Origin: Mageeibacillus sp. UBA1046
GTDB taxonomy: Bacteria > Bacillota > Clostridia > Saccharofermentanales > DTU023
Assembly (NCBI GenBank): GCA_002316595.1
Contig: DCDV01000021.1
Coordinates: forward strand, 1 to 22,263
Direction: 5' to 3'
DNA length: 22,263 nucleotides
The notes beneath the pieces were generated by a model that was not told the origin of the DNA, ran no database searches, and was given only the letters and a program-made list of their open reading frames with translations. Shown here piece after piece: positions 16,159-22,263 of this stretch; position 1 is the stretch's first letter; each line of letters begins with the position of its first letter. The position numbers and the translations under genes are program-made.

Positions 16159-16803
16159 ATGTCTAAAGAAGTTTGCATTATATGGCACGGCCATTCCTGC
16201 TTTGAGATTAATTCCGAGGATGCGGTGATCGTTCTTGACCCTTATACAGAGGTTCCGGGTTATGGGCGATTGGAACTGGAGGCAGATATTGTTTTGGCTT
16301 CACATGAACATGGCGATCACAACGCCCGTTTCCGCGTCAGCATTTCCAAACGCAAGGTGGATGTGAATGTAGAAGTAATTGATACATTTCACGATTCTAA
16401 GCAGGGGAAATTGCGCGGCCAAAATAAAATTCACATTGTGGCGCTAGGAGATATGCGTATAGCCCATTGCGGCGATTTAGGACATGCATTGTCAAAAGAA
16501 CAGATTGCAAAGATGCAAAATCTTGACTTGCTCTTGATCCCGGTTGGCGGACATTACACAATCGACGCCGACACTGCAGCTGAAATTGTGCACCGGTGCA
16601 ATCCTGACGTTGCAATTCCAATGCACTATCGTGAAGGCAATGCGGGCTTTGACGTTATCTCAACAGTTCAGCCCTTCCTCGATCACTTCGACAACGTCGT
16701 CCGCTATGCAGAATCCTCGTTCATACTTGGCAGTATTCATGAAAGTATAGTTGTTTTGAAAAACCCCAAACTTACTGCGGACAATATCCATCCGCGACCC
16801 TGA
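16159..16803 (+). CDS. UlaG-like metallo-beta-lactamase-fold metal-dependent hydrolase
   Basis: The 214-residue protein opens with IIWHGHSCFEI and DPYTEVPGYG and has the metal motif SHEHGDHN (His49, His51, Asp53, His54). Further ligand candidates lie in AHCGDLGH, PVGGHYTID and IPMHYREG. This order is that of the UlaG/UPF0173 group of metallo-beta-lactamase-fold hydrolases, which cleave lactones, phosphodiesters or related esters. No substrate can be assigned from context. AAAGGAG precedes the ATG. The 3' end overlaps by 32 bases with the convergent helicase gene, and the last residues (NPKLTADNIHPRP) fall in that overlap, so its natural C-terminus may have been altered when the neighbour arrived. 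Confidence 0.85.
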   Translation: MSKEVCIIWHGHSCFEINSEDAVIVLDPYTEVPGYGRLELEADIVLASHEHGDHNARFRVSISKRKVDVNVEVIDTFHDSKQGKLRGQNKIHIVALGDMRIAHCGDLGHALSKEQIAKMQNLDLLLIPVGGHYTIDADTAAEIVHRCNPDVAIPMHYREGNAGFDVISTVQPFLDHFDNVVRYAESSFILGSIHESIVVLKNPKLTADNIHPRP

Positions 16804-18712
16804 GCCCTCCGCAGTCCAGGGTGTCAATATCGCAATAATCTACCTGAACAGCTGATATACGTTGTTTCAGATATTCTCCTAATGCCTCATCAACACAAAA
16901 AACTCTACACGCTTTCATGCCTCTTGTCATAAGAGTTCTATATGTGTTCCTAATAATTATATCTGCAATCCTTTCAGCTTCTTCCGGATTGGTTTTGCTC
17001 TTCTTCTTCAAACCTCTTAATGATTGATCTGATTTCGCACGCCTTGAAGGATCAGTCATCACTTTTCCATCCTCATAAAACATATCAGGACCAATTATCA
17101 CTCCAATATAATCAAACTCCAGCCCCTGGGCTGTATGAATGCAACCTGCTTGATCCACAGAATTTTGATCAATTGCCCATACTCCCTGATCAAAATTCCA
17201 GCTCATGGCAAAATCATGATCAGCAATAACTATGTCCCTATACTCAGGATTACTTCTTTCCTTCTTGGGCCATTCCCAGCAATAACCGGCTATAACTCTG
17301 GCTTTATTCTTCTGGTTTTTTGATTTTACCCAATTCAATAATTCATGGGGACTGTCAACAACATCGATATCATAATCAAAATCAAGAATTTTATTAGCTG
17401 TCTCACGTACTTGAAGTACATCATCTAACCAAGCAATGAAACTGTCTGAACCATTACATCTAAATTGGGATTCAAGGGAATCCGTTAAAATAATCGCACC
17501 GGCAGCTTTCGCATGCTGGGAAATTTCTTCTTTGGTGCCAATATCAGAAGCAGTAATTCTTTGGTCTTCATCAACAAAAAATACCGAACATTTACTGCTT
17601 GTGATAATTTCTTTAATCTGGTTTTCTCCCCTGTTCCCATATAGTCCGGATTTCTCATTCAAGCGGTGAGCTTCATCTACGATGGCAATATCAATCTCGT
17701 TCTCATTGGCATCATAATATGTACCCGAATTTTTAAATAAATTATCTATTGAACTGAGAGTAAACCCACCTTTAAGTCTAGCTTTGTATACATTCCTGGG
17801 AGCTGCGTTTTTAGTAATGTAATGGGTTACTCTGTCACGGGCGATTAATTCACATAATAGATTTATAGATATTACGCTCTTACCTGTACCTGGACCCCCT
17901 TCAACAATCATTACTCGTTTTTTGTTGTCAATTTTTGTCTTTTCAGCCATTGAAAGGACGCGTTCATATACTATCTTTTGATCATCAATCATTATAAATT
18001 CTTGATTCCCGTTAAGCATAGATTGCAATCTATCTTGTAATGATTTGGAGGGGCGGATCCGTCCGTTATCAATAGTGTAAAGAATCTTTTTATAATCACC
18101 TTTTCTAACGTATCTATTAATAAATTCGATCAATTTTCTAGCATCTGTCTGATCAAACATAGGCGCTTTATCTAATATGTTCTGATACCTTTTATCCGTC
18201 AGAGGATCATTATTATTTTTTCGCAAATAATTGTGGAGATATGCACAGGGATACAAGCCGATCTGGGAAGTTTGTACCGCATCATTGAAATCTTCAAGTA
18301 ATTTAGCATATGACCATGCTTGATAGCTCGGATGCGGCACCTGTCTTATTCCCTTGCCAATAAATGTTTCAACTATGTCATTTCCTTCAGAAACTTTGTT
18401 GGCTTTAGACCATTGTTTTAATTCAATGATTACAACAGAAGCTCTATCATCATGGTCATAGCCACTTAGCAAAAAGTCTATTCGTTTAGAACTGCTTGGA
18501 ATCATGTATTCAATAGCAACTCCTGCATCTTCAGGAATTAAATTGTCATTCATTATCATATACATATAGGCAAGAGAATTTCTCCATGCTTGAATTTCGC
18601 CTTGAGAAGACTGTCTGTAGCTCTCTCGAACTTGCCTGTCTAATCGTTCAGCAAGCATACCTGACATCTGGTCTGCCTTAAATCCTTTTACGTCTGAATG
18701 GTAAATAATCAT
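16772..18712 (-). CDS. PD-(D/E)XK-like nuclease plus DUF2075 (Schlafen group 3-like) SF1 helicase
   Basis: This 646-residue protein has two visible parts. The N-terminal region holds RIDFLLSG (Asp79) and VVIIELKQW (Glu97, Lys99), the D...ExK arrangement of PD-(D/E)XK nucleases. From about residue 265 it is an SF1-type helicase of the DUF2075 family. Its motifs are Walker A GGPGTGKS (272-279), Walker B IAIVDEAH (342-349), a motif III-like VFFVDEDQR (377-385), ESQFRC (414-419), motif V-like HTAQGLEFDYIGVII (526-540) and motif VI-like RTLMTRGMKACRVF (592-605). All motifs look intact. The ATG overlaps the TGA of the upstream mazG-like gene (ATGA), so the two are coupled. Codons and bases are AT-richer than the flanks, suggesting horizontal acquisition. 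A nucleic-acid-targeting defence role is inference. There is no N-terminal signal or membrane segment, so it is cytoplasmic. Confidence 0.85.
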   Translation of the reverse strand: MIIYHSDVKGFKADQMSGMLAERLDRQVRESYRQSSQGEIQAWRNSLAYMYMIMNDNLIPEDAGVAIEYMIPSSSKRIDFLLSGYDHDDRASVVIIELKQWSKANKVSEGNDIVETFIGKGIRQVPHPSYQAWSYAKLLEDFNDAVQTSQIGLYPCAYLHNYLRKNNNDPLTDKRYQNILDKAPMFDQTDARKLIEFINRYVRKGDYKKILYTIDNGRIRPSKSLQDRLQSMLNGNQEFIMIDDQKIVYERVLSMAEKTKIDNKKRVMIVEGGPGTGKSVISINLLCELIARDRVTHYITKNAAPRNVYKARLKGGFTLSSIDNLFKNSGTYYDANENEIDIAIVDEAHRLNEKSGLYGNRGENQIKEIITSSKCSVFFVDEDQRITASDIGTKEEISQHAKAAGAIILTDSLESQFRCNGSDSFIAWLDDVLQVRETANKILDFDYDIDVVDSPHELLNWVKSKNQKNKARVIAGYCWEWPKKERSNPEYRDIVIADHDFAMSWNFDQGVWAIDQNSVDQAGCIHTAQGLEFDYIGVIIGPDMFYEDGKVMTDPSRRAKSDQSLRGLKKKSKTNPEEAERIADIIIRNTYRTLMTRGMKACRVFCVDEALGEYLKQRISAVQVDYCDIDTLDCGGLRVADGYCPQ

Positions 18713-19032
18713 AATTCAAATTCCGTATATTTTTTACTACTGCCCTTGGATAGATTGACAGGATATTTAATTTCATTTATCCGAATTTTATCTTGAACAA
18801 TCCCATCAATATCCAATCCCATTTTATTAAGAAATAGTTGCGTATAAATAATCACATCAGCAATTTCCTCACAGACCTTTTCTTTATTGAAATCTGAACT
18901 CCATTGAAAGAGTTGTAACAGCTCTGCTGCTTCTATCACAATAGACTTGACTAAATTCTCTGGAGTATGAAACTGATCCCAATCACGTTCTTTAACAAAA
19001 TCTTTGATTAATTGCTGAGTATTCTCATTCAT
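18709..19032 (-). CDS. MazG-like nucleotide pyrophosphohydrolase
   Basis: The 107-residue all-alpha protein carries the MazG-fold metal signature: Glu34 and Glu37 (IEAAEL), then Glu56 and Asp59 (EEIADV), an ExxE-18-ExxD arrangement within the family's 12-28 spacing. The ending KYPVNLSKGSSKKYTEF is typical of small stand-alone MazG-like enzymes. These hydrolyse nucleoside triphosphates to monophosphate and pyrophosphate. dCTP is one known substrate in relatives, but none can be assigned here. GAGGTG lies just upstream of the ATG. It is the first gene of a two-gene unit with the nuclease-helicase, joined by a 4-base ATGA overlap. Confidence 0.87.
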   Translation of the reverse strand: MNENTQQLIKDFVKERDWDQFHTPENLVKSIVIEAAELLQLFQWSSDFNKEKVCEEIADVIIYTQLFLNKMGLDIDGIVQDKIRINEIKYPVNLSKGSSKKYTEFEL

Positions 19033-19156
19033 AACTCACCTCAAATATCACTAATCCGAAATCTTTCTGCAATTTGTTTACAAACTCCTTAAAATTGATC
19101 ATTAATATACATATTACAACAATAGTGCTTAATGAACAGGATGGTAACCGAGTTTC

Positions 19157-19212
19157 TGCTCTTCGTCATGACTAATAATTAGTCTATGAAGAGCAAGATT
19201 TGAAGAGCAAGA
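19157..19212. repeat. Nested inverted repeat with an extra direct copy, upstream of the mazG-like gene
   Basis: TGCTCTTC (19157-19164) pairs with GAAGAGCA (19188-19195). Inside it, GACTAAT-A-ATTAGTC (19170-19184) is a perfect 15-base palindrome, so about 39 bases can form one imperfect hairpin or cruciform. The right arm is repeated: GAAGAGCAAGA occurs at 19188-19198 and 19202-19212, 14 bases apart. It lies 125-180 bases upstream of the mazG-like start codon. No T-tract follows on either strand. Confidence 0.6.
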
Positions 19213-19283
19213 CCTGCCTGATATTTTTCGTCCGCCCTTAAATGAGTCATTGCATTTCCAAAAAAACTGATATTCTACCCTCC

Positions 19284-19354
19284 AGTTGAAGTCCGATAAG
19301 GTCTGCGGCAGTTTTGGTCAATGCTGCGGGACTTATATATAAGCGTCTTCAACT
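19284..19354 (+). ncRNA. Possible structured RNA element (unclassified)
   Basis: AGTTGAAG (19284-19291) is closed by CTTCAACT (19347-19354). Inside, ATAAG pairs with CTTAT and GCGGCA with TGCTGC (one G-U). An alternative fold pairs AAGTCC (19289-19294) with GGACTT (19329-19334) and excludes the outer stem. Two competing folds in 71 bases resemble a regulatory leader, but I recognise no riboswitch or T-box consensus, and the candidate flavodoxin promoter lies downstream of it. It could be a small RNA, a leader from an upstream start site, or chance. Confidence 0.25.
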
Positions 19355-19383
19355 ACAAAATTATTATTAAGCTTACAAATAAA

Positions 19384-19412
19384 TTGCCAGCTATTATTTA
19401 TAGTATTATTAT
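19384..19412 (+). promoter_or_regulatory. Sigma-70-type promoter for the flavodoxin-family gene
   Basis: TTGCCA at 19384-19389 and TATTAT at 19407-19412 are each five of six to consensus with a 17-base spacer. Transcription would begin near 19419, about 60 bases before the start codon at 19479. Confidence 0.6.
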
Positions 19413-19478
19413 CATCTTATAAAGAACAATGTTATAGAACAGAGGCTGCATTAACCATAAATGAAGGAGAGAACGCAT

Positions 19479-19943
19479 ATGAAAGTTGGCATAATTGTCC
19501 ACTCACTGACGGGTCATACCCTATCCGTTGCTAACTTGCTGGAAGATAAACTGACTGCTGACGGCCATCAGGTGGTACTGGAATCACTTGTGTCTGAACC
19601 TGAGCAGCCATCAGATATTTCTAAAGTTAATCTGCAGAATATCCCTGATGTTTCCGGGTATGACGCTGTGTTCTTTGGAGCGCCGGTCTGGGCTTTTTCT
19701 CCATCGTCTGTGATGAGAGCGTATTTGCAGCAAATACCATCACTGGCAGAGAAAAGAGCTGGCTGCTTTGTGACGCAGGCATTCCCATTTGCCTGGATGG
19801 GCGGAAACAGTTCTATACGAATCATGAAGGAACTTTGTGAAGATAAAGGCGCGGAAGTGCTGCATACCGGTATCATCAACTGGGGACGCAAAAAGCGAGA
19901 TGCGACAATCGCTGATGTTACTGAATTGCTTTCTTCGTTTTGA
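19479..19943 (+). CDS. Flavodoxin family protein
   Basis: The 154-residue protein starts MKVGIIVHSLTGHT, a beta strand followed by the FMN phosphate-binding loop SLTGHT (residues 9-14). DAVFFGAPVWAFSPSS corresponds to the second flavin-contact loop, and RAGCFVTQAFPFAWMGG to the third region. It probably binds FMN and carries electrons or reduces quinones or other small molecules; no partner is evident nearby. The ATG at 19479 is preferred over the in-frame ATG at 19461. The AAGGAG at 19464-19469 is correctly spaced for the later one, and the sequence from there begins exactly at the first strand of the fold. It has its own promoter and a 10-bp hairpin after its stop. Confidence 0.85.
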   Translation: MKVGIIVHSLTGHTLSVANLLEDKLTADGHQVVLESLVSEPEQPSDISKVNLQNIPDVSGYDAVFFGAPVWAFSPSSVMRAYLQQIPSLAEKRAGCFVTQAFPFAWMGGNSSIRIMKELCEDKGAEVLHTGIINWGRKKRDATIADVTELLSSF

Positions 19944-19995
19944 CCCATAATTTGATGTACCGAAAGGAACCGATTGCTACATTGCCGTCAATGGC

Positions 19996-20026
19996 ACTGC
20001 TATTAAAGTACTATGCTAATAGCAGT
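19996..20026. repeat. 10-bp perfect inverted repeat downstream of the flavodoxin gene
   Basis: ACTGCTATTA (19996-20005) and TAATAGCAGT (20017-20026) pair without mismatch around an 11-base loop that itself contains AGTACT. The downstream bases (TCTGATCATT) are not a clean T-tract. It could be a terminator for the flavodoxin gene or an operator for the small membrane protein gene 51 bases further on. Confidence 0.5.
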
Positions 20027-20076
20027 TCTGATCATTACTATCCAGATAGCTGGAAATGGCAGAGGAGTATAAGGAA

Positions 20077-20295
20077 ATGAAGAATTATCAAGTTGTTAAA
20101 TGGATTGGCAATGTCGTTTTTATAGCATTGTTTGGCTTTGTGACCTTCTTTGGCATAGGTCCGGTTCTGATTGCCGATGGATCTTTTCAGGAGAGGATGT
20201 TGACTTTGGCCGTTGTAATCCTGATTTTTATCGCACTCATAATCGGCATAATTTTCTGGAACAGATATTGGAATAAAAAACAGAAACAAGGTTAA
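20077..20295 (+). CDS. Small two-helix membrane protein, unknown function
   Basis: The 72-residue protein has two hydrophobic helices, about residues 8-32 and 41-61, joined by a short polar loop (ADGSFQER). It ends in a basic tail (WNRYWNKKQKQG), so both termini are likely cytoplasmic. I recognise no family. The start at 20077 is chosen over an in-frame ATG at 20056 because AGGAG at 20063-20067 is properly spaced for it, while the upstream codon lacks a ribosome site. It is followed after 30 bases by the phosphofructokinase gene and may be co-transcribed with it, which says nothing firm about its role. Confidence 0.6.
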   Translation: MKNYQVVKWIGNVVFIALFGFVTFFGIGPVLIADGSFQERMLTLAVVILIFIALIIGIIFWNRYWNKKQKQG

Positions 20296-20325
20296 TTTAA
20301 TAAAAACAGCTTCAGGGGGGGAAAC

Positions 20326-21339
20326 ATGGCAGATAAAGTAAAACATGGACTGGCGCCCTGGTCTAAAGGCAGGGGAATTCGGACGGTATGTGTGCTCACC
20401 AGCGGCGGTGACGCTCCAGGCATGAACGCAGCCATCCGCGCCGTGGTGCGAGCGGGTATACAAGAAGGGTTTCGCATGATGGGCTGCCGCCGTGGTTTTC
20501 GCGGTTTGCTGCACGGCGACATTCTCGAGCTGGACGCTCATTCTGTTTCAGGACAAGTACAGCGCGGAGGAACCTTTTTGATGACCGCGCGCAGTGAGGA
20601 ATTTAACACCCCTGAAGGTGTGCAAAAGGCCTTTGACATTTGCAGGCAGTTCGGCATCGACGCACTGGTAGTGATTGGCGGTGACGGATCTTTTAGAGGA
20701 GCGTTGGATCTCGCCCGCATGGGCCTGCCTGTTATCGGCATACCGAGCACTATTGACAATGACATCGGTTGTTCGGAGTACTCGATCGGTTTTGACACCG
20801 CTGTAAATACAGCTATGGAGGCGATCGACAAATTACGCGACACAGCCACTTCGCATGAACGCTGCAGCTGCATCGAGGTAATGGGTAGACGCACGGGTTA
20901 TATCGCACTGAATGTGGGTGTGTCCTGCGGAGCGGAAGTTATATTAATCCCTGAAGTAGAAATGAATTTTGAAAAAGACGTAGAGCATCGTTTACTGGAG
21001 AGCCGAAGCAAAGACAGGTATCACTATGTAGTGGTCGTTGCTGAAGGCGTTGGTGATACAGTTGAAATCAGCAATCGCATTGAAAAGCAGACCGGTATTG
21101 AGTCCCGGGTGACCATCCTTGGCCACGTTCAGCGCGGTGGCAGTCCCACCACACGAGATCGCGTGACAGCAAGCCTTATGGGAGCTCGCGCCATTAAAAG
21201 CCTGCTTTCCTGCGAATATGGAAGAGTGGTTTCGCATCAACGAGGTCGGATTATTACCATCGAGATAGAAGAAGCTTTACAGATGACAAAATCTATATCC
21301 CAGGATGAGCTTAGCACGGCTTACAAGATCGCTATTTGA
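20326..21339 (+). CDS. pfkA: ATP-dependent 6-phosphofructokinase
   Basis: The 337-residue protein is the glycolytic enzyme that phosphorylates fructose 6-phosphate to fructose 1,6-bisphosphate. It shows LTSGGDAPGMNAAIRAVVR (ATP site), GGDGS at 118-122, the catalytic TIDND at 142-146 (Asp144 as base), MGRRTGYIAL, and GHVQRGGSPTTRDR near the end. Gly at the fourth position of GGDGS is the mark of ATP-using enzymes; PPi-using ones have GGDD. Ser141 stands where E. coli has Gly in PGTIDND. The first about 17 residues (to GIRTVCVL) extend beyond the usual N-terminus, yet the ATG at 20326 is preceded by an AGGGGGGG ribosome site containing a run of seven G. No in-frame ATG lies between it and the fold. 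Confidence 0.93.
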   Translation: MADKVKHGLAPWSKGRGIRTVCVLTSGGDAPGMNAAIRAVVRAGIQEGFRMMGCRRGFRGLLHGDILELDAHSVSGQVQRGGTFLMTARSEEFNTPEGVQKAFDICRQFGIDALVVIGGDGSFRGALDLARMGLPVIGIPSTIDNDIGCSEYSIGFDTAVNTAMEAIDKLRDTATSHERCSCIEVMGRRTGYIALNVGVSCGAEVILIPEVEMNFEKDVEHRLLESRSKDRYHYVVVVAEGVGDTVEISNRIEKQTGIESRVTILGHVQRGGSPTTRDRVTASLMGARAIKSLLSCEYGRVVSHQRGRIITIEIEEALQMTKSISQDELSTAYKIAI

Positions 21340-21393
21340 TCTTGCAGTTTTAGTCAGTATGATTACTCGCCTATTATTTTTACTAAAACACGC

Positions 21394-21462
21394 TCATCCC
21401 ATCATGCCGTCAAACTCGCCATAGAAGATCTGCTCCCAGGTACCGAAGTCCTGATGACAGTT
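21394..21462 (-). pseudogene. Remnant resembling the C-terminus of a YjbQ/UPF0047 protein
   Basis: On the minus strand these bases read NCHQDFGTWEQIFYGEFDGMMG and then a stop. The core FGTWEQIFYGEFDG closely resembles the LGTWQxIFFxEFDG block near the end of YjbQ/UPF0047 proteins (COG0432), recalled from memory. No start codon, ribosome site or upstream part of that family is present, so only a fragment of about 20 codons survives. Confidence 0.45.
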
Positions 21463-21699
21463 TGGCCGACTAATGATTAAGTTAATCGCCCACTTTATGA
21501 TTACAAGTAATATTTGTTACGCAATGATTAAAGGGTAAACAGTCGGGTTACTGCCAGTTTTCCTCCGGTTCGCACTCAATAATTTGAGGTTTTCGCGGGT
21601 TTATCAGACAAGAGCTTCATGTTATTATGTATTTATACCACACTGAGATGCTCCGAATTAGATGTTTCATCAGGATACAAACTCAGGTGGTGTTTTTGT

Positions 21700-21737
21700 C
21701 AAATTGAAATTTTATCTGTTTACGTTGTTTCAATTTG
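21700..21737. repeat. 10-bp perfect inverted repeat upstream of atpE
   Basis: CAAATTGAAA (21700-21709) pairs with TTTCAATTTG (21728-21737) across an 18-base loop, about 125 bases before the atpE start. Its AT-rich symmetrical arms suit a protein-binding site better than a terminator. Confidence 0.4.
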
Positions 21738-21860
21738 TATTAATGTGCTGAATTATTTGTGCTCTTATGCATTATGGCGTCTGGGGGATTGTCCTCTAAG
21801 GACGTTTCTAAGAGTAAAGATAATTATTCAAAAGAAGTCTTTGTATTATAGGAGGAATTC

Positions 21861-22142
21861 ATGGGAGCAATTGAAGGATTGGCTGTAATAATTTCGGTTT
21901 CGCATATAGCGGCTGCAATCGCACTGCTAAACGGACTATTAACGACCTTCGGACAGGCCAAAATCGCCACAGGAGCTATTGAATCAATAGCCAGGCAGCC
22001 TGAGGCGACAGACGATATCCGCAGCACTATGTTCGTCGGTTTGGCAATGGCAGAAACATCCGGTATTTATGGTCTCCTGATTGCCATCATCATGCTGTTT
22101 GCAAATCCACTGGTAGATATTTTTATTAACTTTGTCGGATAA
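21861..22142 (+). CDS. atpE: F-type ATP synthase c subunit
   Basis: The 93-residue protein is a two-helix hairpin with the cytoplasmic loop ARQPEA (44-49) and the ion-binding helix GLAMAETSGIYGLLIA, where Glu65 carries the coupling ion. Gln32, Glu65, Thr66 and Tyr70 match the positions of the Na+ ligands reported for Ilyobacter tartaricus (Gln32, Glu65, Ser66, Tyr70), while Val63 is Met here. Na+ coupling is therefore possible but not proven. The first helix is odd: the usual GxGxGxGxG packing motif is reduced to Gly25, Leu27, Thr29, Gly31, Ala33, and His15 sits in a hydrophobic stretch. TAGGAGGAATTC precedes the ATG. atpB does not precede it, and the window ends before the next operon gene, so it may be the first gene of an operon or stand alone. 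Confidence 0.85.
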   Translation: MGAIEGLAVIISVSHIAAAIALLNGLLTTFGQAKIATGAIESIARQPEATDDIRSTMFVGLAMAETSGIYGLLIAIIMLFANPLVDIFINFVG

Positions 22143-22197
22143 ATTGCTCAAACTGCTTTTAGCTGATGGCTTTAAAAGAAAGGGGGCTGTTTAAGTT

Positions 22198-22263
22198 GCA
22201 TGGAATAATTATTCGTCTCGCTCAGGCAGGCGCTGATGAACGAGACGAATAATTATTCCATGC
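22198..22263. repeat. Perfect 23-bp inverted repeat at the window end
   Basis: The arms 22198-22220 and 22241-22263 are exact reverse complements around a 20-base loop, and the right arm ends on the last base of the window. Each arm also contains the 12-bp palindrome GAATAATTATTC. A gene start could lie here (an AGGGGG site then TTG at 22196 reading HGIIIRLAQAGADERDE), but the frame closes inside the right arm. It may be a true hairpin or a fold-back assembly end. Confidence 0.85.

Larger units (their letters stand above)
21340..21860. other. Non-coding gap between pfkA and atpE
   Basis: No intact gene is visible in these 521 bases. The first part holds a short minus-strand gene remnant (21394-21462). 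The second part is AT-rich and contains a 10-bp inverted repeat and a small GTCCT-CTA-AGGAC hairpin near 21791. I see no atpB or atpI in this space, although the c-subunit gene that follows would normally have one before it. No convincing promoter pair was found. Confidence 0.6.

Noticed and set aside
19033..19460. Mobile-element ends or attachment sites flanking the AT-rich module
   Set aside because: No integrase, transposase, tRNA gene or matching direct repeats at both edges were found; only local hairpins are present.
19461..19478. Earlier ATG for the flavodoxin-family gene
   Set aside because: The AAGGAG needed for initiation lies downstream of this ATG and is correctly spaced only for 19479.
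1..22263. CRISPR array, rRNA or tRNA genes
   Set aside because: No regularly spaced repeats, T-loop consensus or conserved rRNA blocks were seen when reading both strands.

Overview
The window looks like a chromosomal contig from an anaerobic, Clostridia-like member of the Bacillota. This is an inference: strong GAGGTG/AGGAGG ribosome binding sites, a GatCAB amidotransferase operon, a long clostridial-style glutamine synthetase, a G5-domain lipoprotein, an MBOAT surface-acetylation cluster and an F-type ATPase c subunit all fit. No rRNA, tRNA, CRISPR array or intact insertion sequence was found. Most of the window has moderately high GC; the stretch from about 16.8 to 19.5 kb is clearly AT-richer.

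Layout. 1-162: 3' end of a CorA-type divalent-cation transporter. 284-5267: a tightly overlapping operon in which aspartyl-tRNA synthetase is fused to GatC in one 701-residue protein, followed by gatA and gatB (ATG/stop overlaps at both junctions). This physically joins the enzyme that charges tRNA with Asp to the amidotransferase that converts misacylated tRNA. 5469-7393: psuK and psuG, a pseudouridine salvage pair with an ATGA overlap, preceded by a 22-bp tandem direct repeat. 7390-11912 (minus strand): a decayed three-gene surface-polysaccharide O-acetylation operon (G5-domain lipoprotein, MBOAT acyltransferase, AlgX/AlgJ-like protein), each gene disrupted by nonsense codons, frameshifts or a deletion. 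12266-14164: a long glutamine-synthetase-family enzyme. 14403-15977: two tandemly duplicated inositol-monophosphatase-family genes. 16159-16803: a UlaG-like metallo-beta-lactamase-fold hydrolase.

16772-19032 (minus strand): an AT-rich two-gene unit encoding a MazG-like nucleotide pyrophosphohydrolase translationally coupled to a 646-residue protein with a PD-(D/E)XK-like nuclease region and a DUF2075/Schlafen-group-3-type SF1 helicase. This is the best candidate for an anti-phage or nucleic-acid conflict system in the window. Its upstream side holds an imperfect long hairpin and a possible structured RNA element. 19479-21339: a flavodoxin-family protein, a small two-helix membrane protein and ATP-type 6-phosphofructokinase. 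21340-21860 is a non-coding gap holding a short remnant resembling the C-terminus of a YjbQ/UPF0047 gene. 21861-22142: an F-type ATPase c subunit with Na+-site-like residues, an eroded glycine motif and no atpB in front of it. The window ends in a perfect 23-bp inverted repeat that may be real or an assembly fold-back.

The main metabolic themes are indirect aminoacyl-tRNA synthesis, nucleoside salvage, nitrogen assimilation and glycolysis. The accessory signals are the decayed surface operon and the candidate defence pair.
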